Shown in pieces: positions 22,295 through 33,600 of a stretch of 64,000 nucleotides of DNA. The stretch spans positions 1-64,000 of the forward strand of contig NZ_JACYTR010000017.1 of NCBI RefSeq assembly GCF_014841215.1, read 5' to 3'. Below the pieces are notes generated by a model, which was not told where the DNA came from, searched no databases, and saw nothing but the letters and a program-made list of their open reading frames with translations. The translations under genes were made by a program, and so were the position numbers. Within the stretch, counting starts at the first letter, position 1. Each line of letters starts with the position of its first letter. Origin of the DNA: Pseudomarimonas arenosa. GTDB taxonomy: Bacteria; Pseudomonadota; Gammaproteobacteria; Xanthomonadales; Xanthomonadaceae.

Positions 22295-24640
22295 ATGCGA
22301 TTCATGAAGCAAGCGGTTTTACTGTCGGCCGTGCTGGCCACCTCGCTGGCACAGGCGCAGCTATCGGTGCCGGACTACGCCGATGAGGCGGATTCCTTCG
22401 ATGAGTTTGGTGCGGATGTGGCGGCGGCAGGTGTCAGCGTCGTGTTCAGTCCGTTTTCGGGCGTGCGATCAGATGACAATTTCTTTGCGTTTGAACAGGT
22501 TGGCGGAAGCTGGCAGCGCAGCGGTCAGTTCCAGCAGCTGTCGCAAACCTTTGGTGGCATTGCCGGCAACTCTGCCAGCCTTTCCCCTGACGGCAACTTG
22601 CTGGCCATAGGGCATCCGTTCGTCAGTGTTCTGGGCAATGAAAACTCAGGTGCCGTCACGGTGTATGAGCGCGGCGTCGATGGCTGGACGCAGCTGGCTC
22701 ACGTGGAGTCGGTAGTGCCGATTGCACAAGGCCGATTCGGCGGCGGTCGTGCCATCGATGATCGTTGGTTGATCGTCGGGCAGCCCGGCAACCCGCAAGT
22801 GAGCAACACGACCGATCCTGGACGCGCCTATGTGTTCGAGAGGGTTGGCAACAACTACGTCTACCGACAGGAACTGACGGCGCCTGACGGCGTGCCGCGC
22901 GATCGATTCGGTTACTACGTCGATCTGTCTGGCGATCAGCTGATCGTCAACGCGCGCTCCCACCTCAATTCCGACATGCAGAGGGGCGCGGAGTACGTCT
23001 TCGAGCTCAACGGCGGCACCTGGCAATACGCTCAAACCATCGCCACCGGCGCGATCGCCTTCCGGGCCATCCATGGAGATGTGTTGGCCACCTGGCTGCC
23101 ACCCAGTGCGACCACCCTGCAGTTGCATCGGCGAACCGCCGGGGTCTGGGCGGTGGCCGAAGAGGGACCCACCTTCCCAGAGCCGTGGAACGATCTGGCT
23201 GTCTTCGATGGGGCCGTGCCGCGCGTTGCCGCGACGGTCATTTCGGGTGGCGTTGATCAGATCTATCTATCCGAGTTTCGCAACGATGCGTGGACAACCC
23301 CCGTCCAGATCTCGTTGCCCTCACAGCCGCAAGCTGGGAATGCGTCGGTTGCGCTGACCGACACCCACTTGTTTGTCGGCGATCCGACGCGGTCATTCAA
23401 TCGCGTTTCCGGGCAAGGCGTGGGCTACGGGTTCTCCCTCGCCGGCGCGTCTCCAGTACTGGAAAAAACATTTGTCCACGGCAACGGCCTGTTAGGCGAC
23501 CTATTCGGGTTGTCAGTGGACATCGATGGCGACTGGGTACTGGCGACCGCGCAAGGGCGCGATGAGCTTGGCGATGCCGGGCGAGTGCCGGACGCCGGAG
23601 CGGTGTACATGTACCGTCGTCAAGGCCAGTTGGACTGGGTGCGCCAGCAAGCACTAACGCCGCCGCAGACCTTGGCGGCCTTCGACAGCTTTGGAAGCGG
23701 CGGGGCGCTGGGCGGCGATTTAGCCGTGGTCACCTCCAAATCCACGGTCGATGGCGTCCCCAACATCGGGCGTGCCGATGTGTATCTGCGCGATGGACTG
23801 GATTGGAATTGGGCCTGCGAGTTGCCCTTGCCGGTGGATCGGTCTGTTGCGACGCAGGGCTTTGCGTTGCCCTTGCTCACCGATGGCGAACACGTGATTG
23901 CTCGCTTCAACGGCGGCAACTTTGCCTGGCGCGTGGTTGGCTCAGCCTGCAATTTAGTTGGCGAGATCAGCGTGTCCGGCGTGCCGAACACGAGCCTGTT
24001 TCTGGCGACCATCGCGACCGGGCGGCTGCTGGCGCGTAATGCGCAGAACGGCGACTGGCATGTGCTGGATTTCGACGGTATGTCCTGGGTGCGCAGCGGC
24101 GGCTTTGCCCGTAGCAGCTCGTGCGGGTTCGAGGCCAGCGCCGCCTTCCGCAGCACCACGCAAGTGGCCATTGCCTGCGGCTTTCCCACGCGCAACCTGA
24201 TGGCCGGCACCACGCCAGCAGCGCGCATGCTGGAGGAAACGGGAGGCGTGTGGAACCAGACCCAGGTGATCGAGATCGCGAGTACCACGCTTGAGGCGCG
24301 ACAGATCAGCTGGGGCACGGGTTTGGTACTGGGGTTGGCCGTGGGCAACCTGATCAACGAGTACCGCGTGTTTTACGAACCCGATTACACCAGCACCCAG
24401 GCCTTGCTCGCCGGCGACCCGGATTGCACCAATACCTTCGCCAACTTTCACGCCGCCAGCGGCACCCGCTTCGTGGTGGGCTGCCATGAGGCCAACACCG
24501 CGGCCGGCAGGCGCTCGGGGAAGGTTTACATCTTCGAGCGGGTGGTAACCGCAAAAGGCGCGGGCGCCTACGGCACGCCGCAGAACACCCTGCCGCCGCC
24601 GCCGATCCGGGTGATTGCCGATTCGTTTGAGTCGCCTTAG
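22295..24640 (+). CDS. Exported FG-GAP-like beta-propeller protein with SFE C-terminus (paralog 2)
   Basis: 781 aa from ATG 22295, which follows a GGGGGGCG Shine-Dalgarno-like run almost identical to that before the paralog at 10069. The open frame extends upstream to 22199 inside the previous gene. Signal peptide MRFMKQAVLLSAVLATSLAQA, then QLSVPDYADEADSFDEFG. Blade phrases match paralog 1: LSPDGNLLAIGHPFVS, DDRWLIVGQPGNPQVS, FGYYVDLSGDQLIVNARS, GDWVLATAQGRDELG. It ends IRVIADSFESP, with DSFESP identical to paralog 1. Probably the last gene of the 12830-24640 transcription unit; a tandem repeat block follows. Function: surface or secreted propeller, unknown ligand. Confidence 0.8.
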   Translation: MRFMKQAVLLSAVLATSLAQAQLSVPDYADEADSFDEFGADVAAAGVSVVFSPFSGVRSDDNFFAFEQVGGSWQRSGQFQQLSQTFGGIAGNSASLSPDGNLLAIGHPFVSVLGNENSGAVTVYERGVDGWTQLAHVESVVPIAQGRFGGGRAIDDRWLIVGQPGNPQVSNTTDPGRAYVFERVGNNYVYRQELTAPDGVPRDRFGYYVDLSGDQLIVNARSHLNSDMQRGAEYVFELNGGTWQYAQTIATGAIAFRAIHGDVLATWLPPSATTLQLHRRTAGVWAVAEEGPTFPEPWNDLAVFDGAVPRVAATVISGGVDQIYLSEFRNDAWTTPVQISLPSQPQAGNASVALTDTHLFVGDPTRSFNRVSGQGVGYGFSLAGASPVLEKTFVHGNGLLGDLFGLSVDIDGDWVLATAQGRDELGDAGRVPDAGAVYMYRRQGQLDWVRQQALTPPQTLAAFDSFGSGGALGGDLAVVTSKSTVDGVPNIGRADVYLRDGLDWNWACELPLPVDRSVATQGFALPLLTDGEHVIARFNGGNFAWRVVGSACNLVGEISVSGVPNTSLFLATIATGRLLARNAQNGDWHVLDFDGMSWVRSGGFARSSSCGFEASAAFRSTTQVAIACGFPTRNLMAGTTPAARMLEETGGVWNQTQVIEIASTTLEARQISWGTGLVLGLAVGNLINEYRVFYEPDYTSTQALLAGDPDCTNTFANFHAASGTRFVVGCHEANTAAGRRSGKVYIFERVVTAKGAGAYGTPQNTLPPPPIRVIADSFESP

Positions 24641-24667
24641 CCAAGCGTTGAGGTGTGTTGTAGCTCC

Positions 24668-25063
24668 GCTCCCCCTCACCCCAACCCCTCTCCCTCCAGG
24701 GGAGAGGGGCTCGATTCACTTCACTTCGCGGCCCGGCTGCAATTTGGACAAGACGCGCTGGGAGACTTTCGCGCCCGCATTCCATAACGTGTCGATACGC
24801 CAAGCGTCCGCTTTGCTCCCCTCTCCCCTCGTGGGAGAGGGGCGGGGGAGAGGGGGCAGACACTCTATGCGCTGGACGCTCCCCCTCACCCCAACCCCTC
24901 TCCCTCCAGGGGAGAGGGGCTCGAATCACTTCGCCTCGCGGCCCGGCTGCAATTTGGACACGACGCGCCGGGAGACTTTTGCTTCCGCATTCCATAACGT
25001 GTCGATACGCCGAGCGTCCGCTTTGCTCCCCTCTCCCCTCGCGGGAGCGGGGCGGGGGAGAGG
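24668..25063. repeat. Two tandem copies of a 210-bp palindrome-rich intergenic repeat
   Basis: Copies begin at 24668 and 24878 (period 210 bp; the second is shorter at its end). Each starts GCTCCCCCTCACCCCAACCC and carries an inverted pair, CCCTCTCC...GGAGAGGGG, then a unique middle (TTCCATAACGTGTCGATACG), then CTCCCCTCTCCCCTCG followed by GGGAGAGGGG or GGGAGCGGGG. They can form long hairpins. Similar CCCTCTCCC/GGGAGAGGG elements are frequent between genes in many proteobacteria. The block fills the space between two converging transcription units (22295 plus, 25105 minus), so it may serve as a bidirectional transcription end. Confidence 0.75.
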
Positions 25064-25104
25064 GGTATCGCCGGCACAGGCCAACGAATCGGATTCACTC
25101 TGCG

Positions 25105-25932
25105 CTAACCAAGAGCGGCGGCATGATGGGCAATGTGCTCGCCGATAAAGCTGGCGACAAAGTAGTAGCTGTGGTCGTAACCGGGTTGCAGCCGAAGCTG
25201 CAGTGGATGATGGTGCTGCTCGCACGCCTGTCGCAGTCGATCAGGTTGAAGCTGTGCGTTAAGAAACGGGTCGGCTTCGCCTTGGTCGATCAGCAGGGGC
25301 AGGCGCTCTGCCGCGGTCGCAATCAGCGCCACGCTGTCATGCTGCCGCCAGTCCTCGGGGCGATCGCCCAGATAGGCTCGCAAGGCCTTCTGTCCCCAGG
25401 GCACCTCACTCGGGTTCACGATCGGGGCGAAGGCTGAGACGCTGTGATAGCGGCCAGGATTGCGCAGGGCGATGGTGAGCGCGCCGTGGCCGCCCATCGA
25501 GTGGCCGCTGATGCCGCGCGCCTGCGTAACGGGTAGGTTCGACTCGATCAAGGCGGGCAGTTCGTCGACGATGTAGTCGTACATCCGGTAATGCGATGAC
25601 CAGGGTGATTCAGTGGCATTGAGATAAAAGCCTGCACCCTGGCCGAGGTCGTCGGCGGGATCATCGGCAACACCTTCGCCGCGCGGACTGGTGTCCGGCG
25701 CGACGATGATCAGGCCGTGCTCGGCGGCGTAGCGCTGGGCGCCGGCCTTGGTGATGAAGTTCTGTTCGGTGCAGGTAAGGCCAGAGAGCCAATACAGCAC
25801 GGGGCAGGGCGCTCGCTCGGCCTGGGGAGGCAGATAGACGCCAAAGCGCATTGTGCAGTTAAGAGTGGGCGAGGCGTGTTGGTAGACATCCTGCCAGCCG
25901 CCAAAGCAGGCGCGGTGCTCGATTTGTTGCAT
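25105..25932 (-). CDS. fghA: S-formylglutathione hydrolase
   Basis: 275 aa, normal for the family (about 275-285). Esterase-D-type alpha/beta hydrolase that hydrolyses S-formylglutathione to formate and glutathione, the second step of glutathione-dependent formaldehyde detoxification, in the cytosol. Visible signatures are [20 protein letters not shown] near the start, [16 protein letters not shown], the nucleophile elbow [11 protein letters not shown], an Asp in DQGEADPFL, and the catalytic His in [13 protein letters not shown]. It starts 2 bp after the stop of the class III alcohol dehydrogenase gene, so the two enzymes of the pathway form an operon. Confidence 0.95.
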   Translation of the reverse strand: MQQIEHRACFGGWQDVYQHASPTLNCTMRFGVYLPPQAERAPCPVLYWLSGLTCTEQNFITKAGAQRYAAEHGLIIVAPDTSPRGEGVADDPADDLGQGAGFYLNATESPWSSHYRMYDYIVDELPALIESNLPVTQARGISGHSMGGHGALTIALRNPGRYHSVSAFAPIVNPSEVPWGQKALRAYLGDRPEDWRQHDSVALIATAAERLPLLIDQGEADPFLNAQLQPDRLRQACEQHHHPLQLRLQPGYDHSYYFVASFIGEHIAHHAAALG

Positions 25933-25934
25933 GA

Positions 25935-27125
<1,191 letters not shown>

Positions 27126-27183
27126 TCAATGGTGCGCGTAGCATACCCGGCTGGGTGTCAGCTGCACGTCGTCGATGGCGCCC

Positions 27184-27202
27184 GGTGCGCCCGAGGCGCA
27201 CC
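27184..27202. repeat. GGTGCGC hairpin, copy 1
   Basis: GGTGCGC and GCGCACC arms flank a 5-base loop in the intergenic region between adhC and the alarmone hydrolase gene. The same GGTGCG/CGCACC architecture recurs at 41311-41328 and 41363-41381, so these belong to one dispersed hairpin family. Confidence 0.5.
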
Positions 27203-27327
27203 CTGTGTATGACCGCAAGCCCTGACCGCAAGCATGCACCTTGGGCGCACCGAGGGCGTGCTGGCCCGAAGTCGAAACCTGTCGACTGAGCTGCTATGTT
27301 GGCAACGGCGCAACCAGGAGTGCTGCC

Positions 27328-27861
27328 ATGGATCAAGTCTCACCCTTGCTGATCGACGCCCTGGCCTTTGCCGCGCACAAGCATCGAGACCAACGGCGCA
27401 AGGATATCGAGGCCTCGCCCTATATCAATCATCCGATCGCCTTGCTGCGCGTGCTGCGACTGGAAGCCGGTGTGCAGGATTTGCAGGTACTGTGCGCGGC
27501 GCTGCTACACGACACCATCGAAGATACCGAAACCACCGAAGAAGAACTGGAGCAGCGCTTCGGCCGCGTGATCACCGGCATCGTGATCGAGGTCACTGAC
27601 GACAAGCGCCTGGACAAGGCGACCCGCAAGCGGGCCCAGGTCGAGCATGCCCCGCACCTGACACTGCAGGCAGCGCAGGTGAAACTCGCCGATAAGATCT
27701 GTAACCTGCGCGACGTTGCGCAGTCGCCGCCGCCCGATTGGTCCTTGCAGCGACGGCAACAATACTTCGATTGGGCCAAGGAAGTGATTGATGGCCTGCG
27801 TGGCGCAAATGCCGAGTTGGAGGCCCTGTTTGATGCCGCGTTTGAATTGCGGCCATCCTGA
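27328..27861 (+). CDS. MESH1-like small alarmone hydrolase (stand-alone HD domain)
   Basis: 177 aa from ATG 27328 with an AGGAG Shine-Dalgarno; the frame is open further upstream. The protein is a single SpoT-type HD hydrolase domain, close in pattern to the metazoan MESH1 family: AAHKHRDQRRK, SPYINHPIALLRVL (first metal His at ~35), LLHDTIEDTE (HD at 61-62), EVTDDKRLDKATRK, QVEHAPHL, VKLADKICNLRDV, DWAKEVIDGLRG. Enzymes of this group cleave the 3'-pyrophosphate of (p)ppGpp with Mn2+, and animal MESH1 also acts on NADPH. No synthetase domain is present. It is 74 bp upstream of a REC-histidine kinase gene on the same strand. Confidence 0.85.
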   Translation: MDQVSPLLIDALAFAAHKHRDQRRKDIEASPYINHPIALLRVLRLEAGVQDLQVLCAALLHDTIEDTETTEEELEQRFGRVITGIVIEVTDDKRLDKATRKRAQVEHAPHLTLQAAQVKLADKICNLRDVAQSPPPDWSLQRRQQYFDWAKEVIDGLRGANAELEALFDAAFELRPS

Positions 27862-27935
27862 CCAGGTAGGGCGACTGCAAGCGCTGCCGCGTGTTGGCAG
27901 AAGGAATCAATTGATCAGGTTTCGAGGATGCCGTT

Positions 27936-29240
27936 ATGGTTGAGCGAAAGCCATCCAACGCCAGTCTGCCGCCAGCGACCATCCTGCTGGTCGATGATTC
28001 GTCGGTATTGCTCGACGCGCTGAAAGAGCAGCTGTGGACCTATGGGCTGAAGGTTCGGCTGGCGCATGACGGCGCCGAGGCATTGTTGCAGGCCGAGCAG
28101 GTGATGCCGGACCTGATCCTGCTTGATGTCATGATGCCGGGTATCGATGGCTTTGAAACGTGTCGCCAGCTCAAGCGTAACCCGAATACGCGAGCGATCC
28201 CGGTCATCTTCATGACCGCGCTGCAACATACCGAGGACAAACTGGCGGGCTTCGAGGCCGGCGGCGTCGACTATCTGACCAAGCCGGTCGATATTGCCGA
28301 AGTTGTGGCGCGCATTGGCACCCATTTGAATCTCAGGGCAACACAGCGTGCATTGCAACAGGAAGTCGAACGACGGCAACGTGTCGAGGAGGTGCTGTTG
28401 CAGAACGAGGCGGGACTCAGGCAGCAGGCCGAACGTGCTCAATCGGCCTTGCAGCAGGTGATGCAAAGTGAGCACTTGCTGGTGAGTGAGAAGCTGGCTG
28501 CGGCAGGTCAGCTGAGTGCCGGCGTGGCACATGAAATCAATAACCCGACCCACTATGCCGCATTGGCGGCCGATGCCCTGAATGAGCAGTTGGAAGAGTT
28601 TCGACAGTTTCTCTTTCAATTAGCGGGCCCGGATGCCGATCGCGAGGTGCTGCAGAGTCTGGAGCGTCGCTTTGATATGTTGCGCGAGCAGGTGCAAACG
28701 ATTCTCGAGGGTACGCATCGCGTGCTCGGCATCGTCAGGGATCTGACCACCTTTGCCCGCGCCGAGTCGCCGGCAGGCAGTCGTGCCAGTCTGGGTGAGC
28801 CGATTCGCGCGACGATGAATCTTGTTCGAGCCAAGTACAAACATGACATCGAGTTCGCGCTTCAGATTGATGACGATCCGGAGATTTTCTGCAATCCGCC
28901 GCGATTGAACCAGGTGTTCATGAATCTGATCGTCAACGCTTGCCAGGCAATCAAGCAGAAAGCGGCGGAAGGCGATCCTGCGTTTTGTGGCAGAGTACAG
29001 GTTCGGCTGTTCCAGCAAGGCGACCAGCTTTGCGTGGTCGTCGAGGACAATGGATCAGGCATTGATCCCGGCCTGAAAACGCAGATCTTTGACCCGTTCT
29101 TTACCACCAAGCCAGCTGGCGAGGGCACCGGCCTCGGCCTGGCGCTTTCCTGGTCGATTGTCAACGAGCACGGCGGACACGTCGATGTTGATTCCGAGCC
29201 GGGCGCCGGAGCGCGCTTCACCGTTGCCCTGCCGATGTAG
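27936..29240 (+). CDS. Response-regulator receiver fused to a histidine kinase
   Basis: 434 aa, soluble. Residues ~15-130 are a REC domain (TILLVDDSSVLLDALKEQL; phosphoacceptor D64 in LILLDVMMPG; TKPVD for the conserved Lys). Residues ~135-185 form a coiled coil. A HisKA-type H-box follows, GQLSAGVAHEINNPTHYAAL, with H199. Residues ~310-432 are the ATPase domain: NQVFMNLIVNACQAIKQK, VEDNGSGIDPGLK, FFTTKPAGEGTGLGLALS. It has no membrane segment, so its input must be phosphate from another kinase onto D64. The candidates are the two propeller kinases nearby, which lack receivers. Confidence 0.85.
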   Translation: MVERKPSNASLPPATILLVDDSSVLLDALKEQLWTYGLKVRLAHDGAEALLQAEQVMPDLILLDVMMPGIDGFETCRQLKRNPNTRAIPVIFMTALQHTEDKLAGFEAGGVDYLTKPVDIAEVVARIGTHLNLRATQRALQQEVERRQRVEEVLLQNEAGLRQQAERAQSALQQVMQSEHLLVSEKLAAAGQLSAGVAHEINNPTHYAALAADALNEQLEEFRQFLFQLAGPDADREVLQSLERRFDMLREQVQTILEGTHRVLGIVRDLTTFARAESPAGSRASLGEPIRATMNLVRAKYKHDIEFALQIDDDPEIFCNPPRLNQVFMNLIVNACQAIKQKAAEGDPAFCGRVQVRLFQQGDQLCVVVEDNGSGIDPGLKTQIFDPFFTTKPAGEGTGLGLALSWSIVNEHGGHVDVDSEPGAGARFTVALPM

Positions 29241-29248
29241 AGTGACGA

Positions 29249-30424
29249 TCAGGATTCCCTGAGCAGGCGCAGCGCGCCAGCGTCTATCCAATCCTGCAGC
29301 TCTTCGTGTATTCGATGAATGTTGACCGACGCGGACGGGTCACCGCAAGTCAGGCATAGCGCGGCGTTGCGTCCGCCTCGTTTGGCCAGGTAAAGCGCAT
29401 GGTCGGCGACCGAAAGCACGTGCTCCCAGCTCAGCGCCTGCGGATCGCGCGGGTCAAATGGGTGCAGCGCAATGCCGATCGAACAGGTGCGCTGCAGCTG
29501 TTGCCCGTCGCCAATGTCAAATCGAGCCGAGGCCACCGACTCACGCAGCCGGCGTGCAAAACCGATCGCCTGGGCCTCGTCCTCAACCCTGATCCGCAAC
29601 AGGAACTCCTCGCCGCCCCAGCGTGCCGCTAGATCTCCTTCGCGGCAGCACTGACGCAGCACTTCACTCAAGCCAATCAGCACCGCATCGCCTGCGGCAT
29701 GGCCATAGGTATCGTTGACCGACTTGAAATGATCGACGTCGACCAGCAAGTAGGCTACGCGCTGGCCAAGCCCGGAGCGCCGCTCATCGTCTTCAAGCCG
29801 GCCGCGTTCGGATATTTCCCGTTCGACGAAGCGACGGTTTCCAAGCCCGGTCAAGGCATCGGTCAGGCTGGCCCGTTCGAGTTCCGCCGAGGCCAGCAAC
29901 AGGGCCTGGTGCTTTTGCTCCAGCTCGCGGGTGCGCTCTCGCACCTTGTCCTCCAGCTGTTCGATATGGCGTTCTATCTCGCGGCGCATTTCGAACGCCT
30001 CGACAGCGCGCTCCAGGGTGAGCAGAAGATCGTTGCGGTCGAACGGCTTAACAATGAACTTGTAAATCCCTGCGCGATTGATGGCATCAACGATGGCGCC
30101 GACGTCGACAAAGCCGGTGATGATAATGCGGATACTGGCCGGTAGCCGATCGCGGATTCTTTCGAACAACTCGATCCCGGTCATGCGTGGCATGCGCTGA
30201 TCACTCAGGATGACGCTGGGCGCGTCCTCAGCGGCCAGGTTTTCAAGTAGGTCCAAGGCTTCGCGGCCGTCCCTGGCTTCGATGACCCGAAAGCGGTCGG
30301 CGAGCATGGTGCGCAGTACACGCAGATTGCCCTCTTCATCGTCCACGATCATGACGCCATGCGCGGATGCGTCGGGCGCTTTTGCCTGCAGCTGCGTCAA
30401 CCGGTCGCGACTGAAAAGACCCAT
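29249..30424 (-). CDS. REC-GGDEF diguanylate cyclase
   Basis: 391 aa. REC domain at ~22-140 (MIVDDEEGNLRVLRTML, SVILSDQRMPRMTGIELFE, KPFDRNDLLL), then a coiled coil (ERHIEQLEDKVRERTREL), then a GGDEF domain at ~200-360 with DALTGLGNRRF, VDHFKSVNDTYGHAAGD, the active site RWGGEEFLLRI and an inhibitory I-site (REGD, five residues upstream of GGEEF). It should make c-di-GMP from two GTP, switched by phosphorylation and limited by product. A GGGGGAG Shine-Dalgarno precedes its ATG. It converges with the REC-kinase gene (8 bp apart) and diverges from the propeller kinases, consistent with being their output. Confidence 0.9.
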   Translation of the reverse strand: MGLFSRDRLTQLQAKAPDASAHGVMIVDDEEGNLRVLRTMLADRFRVIEARDGREALDLLENLAAEDAPSVILSDQRMPRMTGIELFERIRDRLPASIRIIITGFVDVGAIVDAINRAGIYKFIVKPFDRNDLLLTLERAVEAFEMRREIERHIEQLEDKVRERTRELEQKHQALLLASAELERASLTDALTGLGNRRFVEREISERGRLEDDERRSGLGQRVAYLLVDVDHFKSVNDTYGHAAGDAVLIGLSEVLRQCCREGDLAARWGGEEFLLRIRVEDEAQAIGFARRLRESVASARFDIGDGQQLQRTCSIGIALHPFDPRDPQALSWEHVLSVADHALYLAKRGGRNAALCLTCGDPSASVNIHRIHEELQDWIDAGALRLLRES

Positions 30425-30620
30425 TGCGTCTCCCCCTCACCTGCAAGCAGGATAATGCGCCATGGTGGGGGTGGAAGCCATAGCTCAGGCAGTGACTTTA
30501 TTCACCTGCAGGCGCGTTCGCTGAACGATCAGCTGAAAGCAGCGTTACCATGATCATGGCCAAGGGGAGGCTATGGACTTGACTGCTGTAACTGCCGGTT
30601 GCACCTGATTGCCCAGGACC

Positions 30621-33600
30621 ATGGCCGCCGGCGCGTTTCGCCACTGGCAGCGCACCTCTGCCGCCCCTGGCGTGCGCGTGGATAAGCAGATCAATCGCCG
30701 CGGGTCGGGCTGGCGCTGGCTGGCGGCCCTGCTGCTGCCGCTGGGGCTGGCGCAGTCAGCCGAACTCAATCCCGAGGCCATTCGCTTTCGCCATCTCGAT
30801 GCCCGCAACGGCTTGCCGCAGGTCAGCGTGCTGGCCCTGGTGCAGGATGCCTCGGGTTTCGTCTGGATCGGTACGCAAGATGGCCTGGCGCGCTACGACG
30901 GCGTCGAGGTTCGGGTATTCCTCAACCATCGCGACCGCGCCGACTCTTTGTGGGGCAATCGGGTGAATGCCATGGCCCTGGATCAACAGGGCCAGTTGTG
31001 GGTGGGCAGCAGCGAAGGCCTGAACCGCTACCTCAGCCATAGCGAGACGTTTCAGCGCATCGGGTCGGCAGTCGACGATCCTGGCGCTGCGCCGGCCGGC
31101 GTGGTGCGCGCGCTGGCGGTGGATGGCAAAGGCGATCTTTGGGTGGGTGGGCGTGGTCTGGCGCGGGTGAGCGCACAGGGCCGCGTGCTTGATTACCTTG
31201 CGCACGGCGATGGCCGCTTGCCAGGAGAGTTTGTGCATGCGCTGGCGCCGGTCGCCGACGGTTCGCTATGGATTGGCACCTCGGCGGGCCTGGCGAAGCG
31301 TGACGCTCAGGGCGCGCAGCGCAGGTACCCCTTGGCCGAAGAGGCGCCTTCGGTCACCGCGCTGTTGCACGACCGACACGGGCAGCTGTGGGTCGGCACC
31401 GATGGGTTCGGCCTGTACCGACTCAACGTCAAGGGTGAAATCGATAGGCACTGGCTGCCGGACGCCCAACCCGCTTCCCTGGCAGATGGGCGAATACGTT
31501 CCTTGCTGCAGGACGTTGATGGCCGCATCTGGGTCGGTCACGAGTCGGGGCTCGATGTCGCCGAACAGCCGGATGCCGAATCGGTGGCATGGACCCACTT
31601 TCGTTATCAGCGGCCTTTTCGCGATGGCATCGGAAGTGGCCGGATCGCCAGTCTGCTGCAGGATCAGGATGGCTGGATCTGGGCCGGAAGCTGGACCGGA
31701 GGCGTAGGACGAATGCCGCCGCGACCGCCGGATTTCATCACCTTCGATCCCGATATGCCGGCCACCTCGGGTCTGCGCGATGCGTCGGTGCTGGCGATGT
31801 GTGCCGATGCATCAGCTCATCCATCAGCGCAGAATCGACTGTGGCTGGCGACCCGGCAGGGCTTGTACCAGTTCGATCTGGACAAGGCGCGACTGTCGGC
31901 AATGGTCGGGGGCGAAGCGCTGTTCAGCAGTGATCTGGCCTGCTCGGATGAGCTTTGGGTGGGCAGCACCTCCGGGCTCTATCGGGTCAAGGACCAAGCT
32001 CTCCAGCGGATTGCGCTGCCGGCGGAACTCGGTGTGTTGAGCATCCGCTTCTCATTTCGAATCGATGGGCCGCGGCTATGGTTATGCGATGCGGACACCT
32101 TGTGGGTTCTGGATCGGGCGACTGCCGCCGTGTTGGCCAAGCACAGTCCGGTCAGCTGCGGATTGATCGGCCGCGGCACCTTTGAGCCATTCGACGACAA
32201 CATCATGTTGGTCGGTACCAGTGGCGGCCTGCTCTGGTTCAGTCGCGATGGTGCGAGACTGCTTCACCGCACCCTGGCACAACCTGGCATCGATGCTGCC
32301 TTACAGGCCAGTACGGTGACCGAGATTCTGCGCGCCCGCGACGGGCGCTGGTGGATTGGCACGCAGGGTGCCGGCCTGCACGAGATGAAGCTGGAGGCTG
32401 GGGCAGATCCAGCGCAGGCGAAGTTTCAGGCCTATGGCAGCGCCGAGGGTCTGGCGGCCGACGCCATCGGCGGCATCCTTGAGGATGCGCGTGGCCGGCT
32501 GTGGCTGAGTACCACACGCGGCATCAGTCGCTTCGACCCCAACAGCTTCGCTGTACGCAACTACAGCAGCGCTGACGGTGCCCTGGATGCGTCTTACTAC
32601 ATCGGCAGCGCCGCCGCGTTGCCATCTGGCCGATTCGTCTTTGGAGGGCTGGACGGCTTCACCGTGTTTGATCCTGAACAGGTCGATCAGGCGCCCATTC
32701 CAACCCAGCCGGTGCTGACCTCGATCGAGTCGGACAATCGCCCGCTGCTGGCGAGAACCTCCGACCCCAACTCGCCGCTGGAGACCTCGGCGCCCCAGCT
32801 GCAATCGCTTGCCCTGCAATCGAACCGCGCACGCAATCTCAGTTTCAATTTCACCTCGCCCTACTTCGTTGCCCCGCACCAGATGCTATTTGCCTATCGG
32901 CTGCAGGGCTTTGAGTCGAACTGGGTGGTCAGCGATGCTCAGCGGCGTCGTGCCCACTACACCAATCTGGCGCCGGGCGCATACCGCTTTCAGGTGCGGG
33001 CAGGCAATCGTGATGGCGAGTGGAGTCCGCCCCGCGAATTGCAAGTCGAGATACTTCCACAATGGTGGCAAACCGCCGGCTTCAAGATCAGTGTGGCGGC
33101 GAGTCTGCTGTTTCTGTTGTTCAGCGCGTTTCGTTGGCGCACCGCCGCCTTGGCCCGACGCGGCCAGGAGCTGCAGGAGCAAGTGGCGGCACGTACCGCC
33201 GACATCCTCAAGCTGGGTGAAATCGGTCGACGCCTGACAGCGACGCTGGATCTCGAACAGGCCTTCTCGGAAGTGCATGCGCAAGTGGCCTCACGTCTCG
33301 ATGCTCACGTATTCGCGATTTCCGTGCTCGATCGCGAACGCGAGGCCCTGCGCGATCGCTACAGCATCGAGGCTGGCGTGCGCGATAGCGCCGTCGACTA
33401 TGCGCTGAGCGAAACCAATCGTCCGGCTGTGTGGTGCGTCACCCGCGGCCAGGAACTGTGCACCGCCTGCCGACAGGAGCTGGCGAACTATGTCGGTGAC
33501 GTCGCGGCGCCGAAGCAAGGTCACGTGATGGAGTCGATTGTCTACCTGCCGCTGCGGGTAGGCGACCGCACGATTGGTTGCCTCAGCGTGCAGAGTCCGC

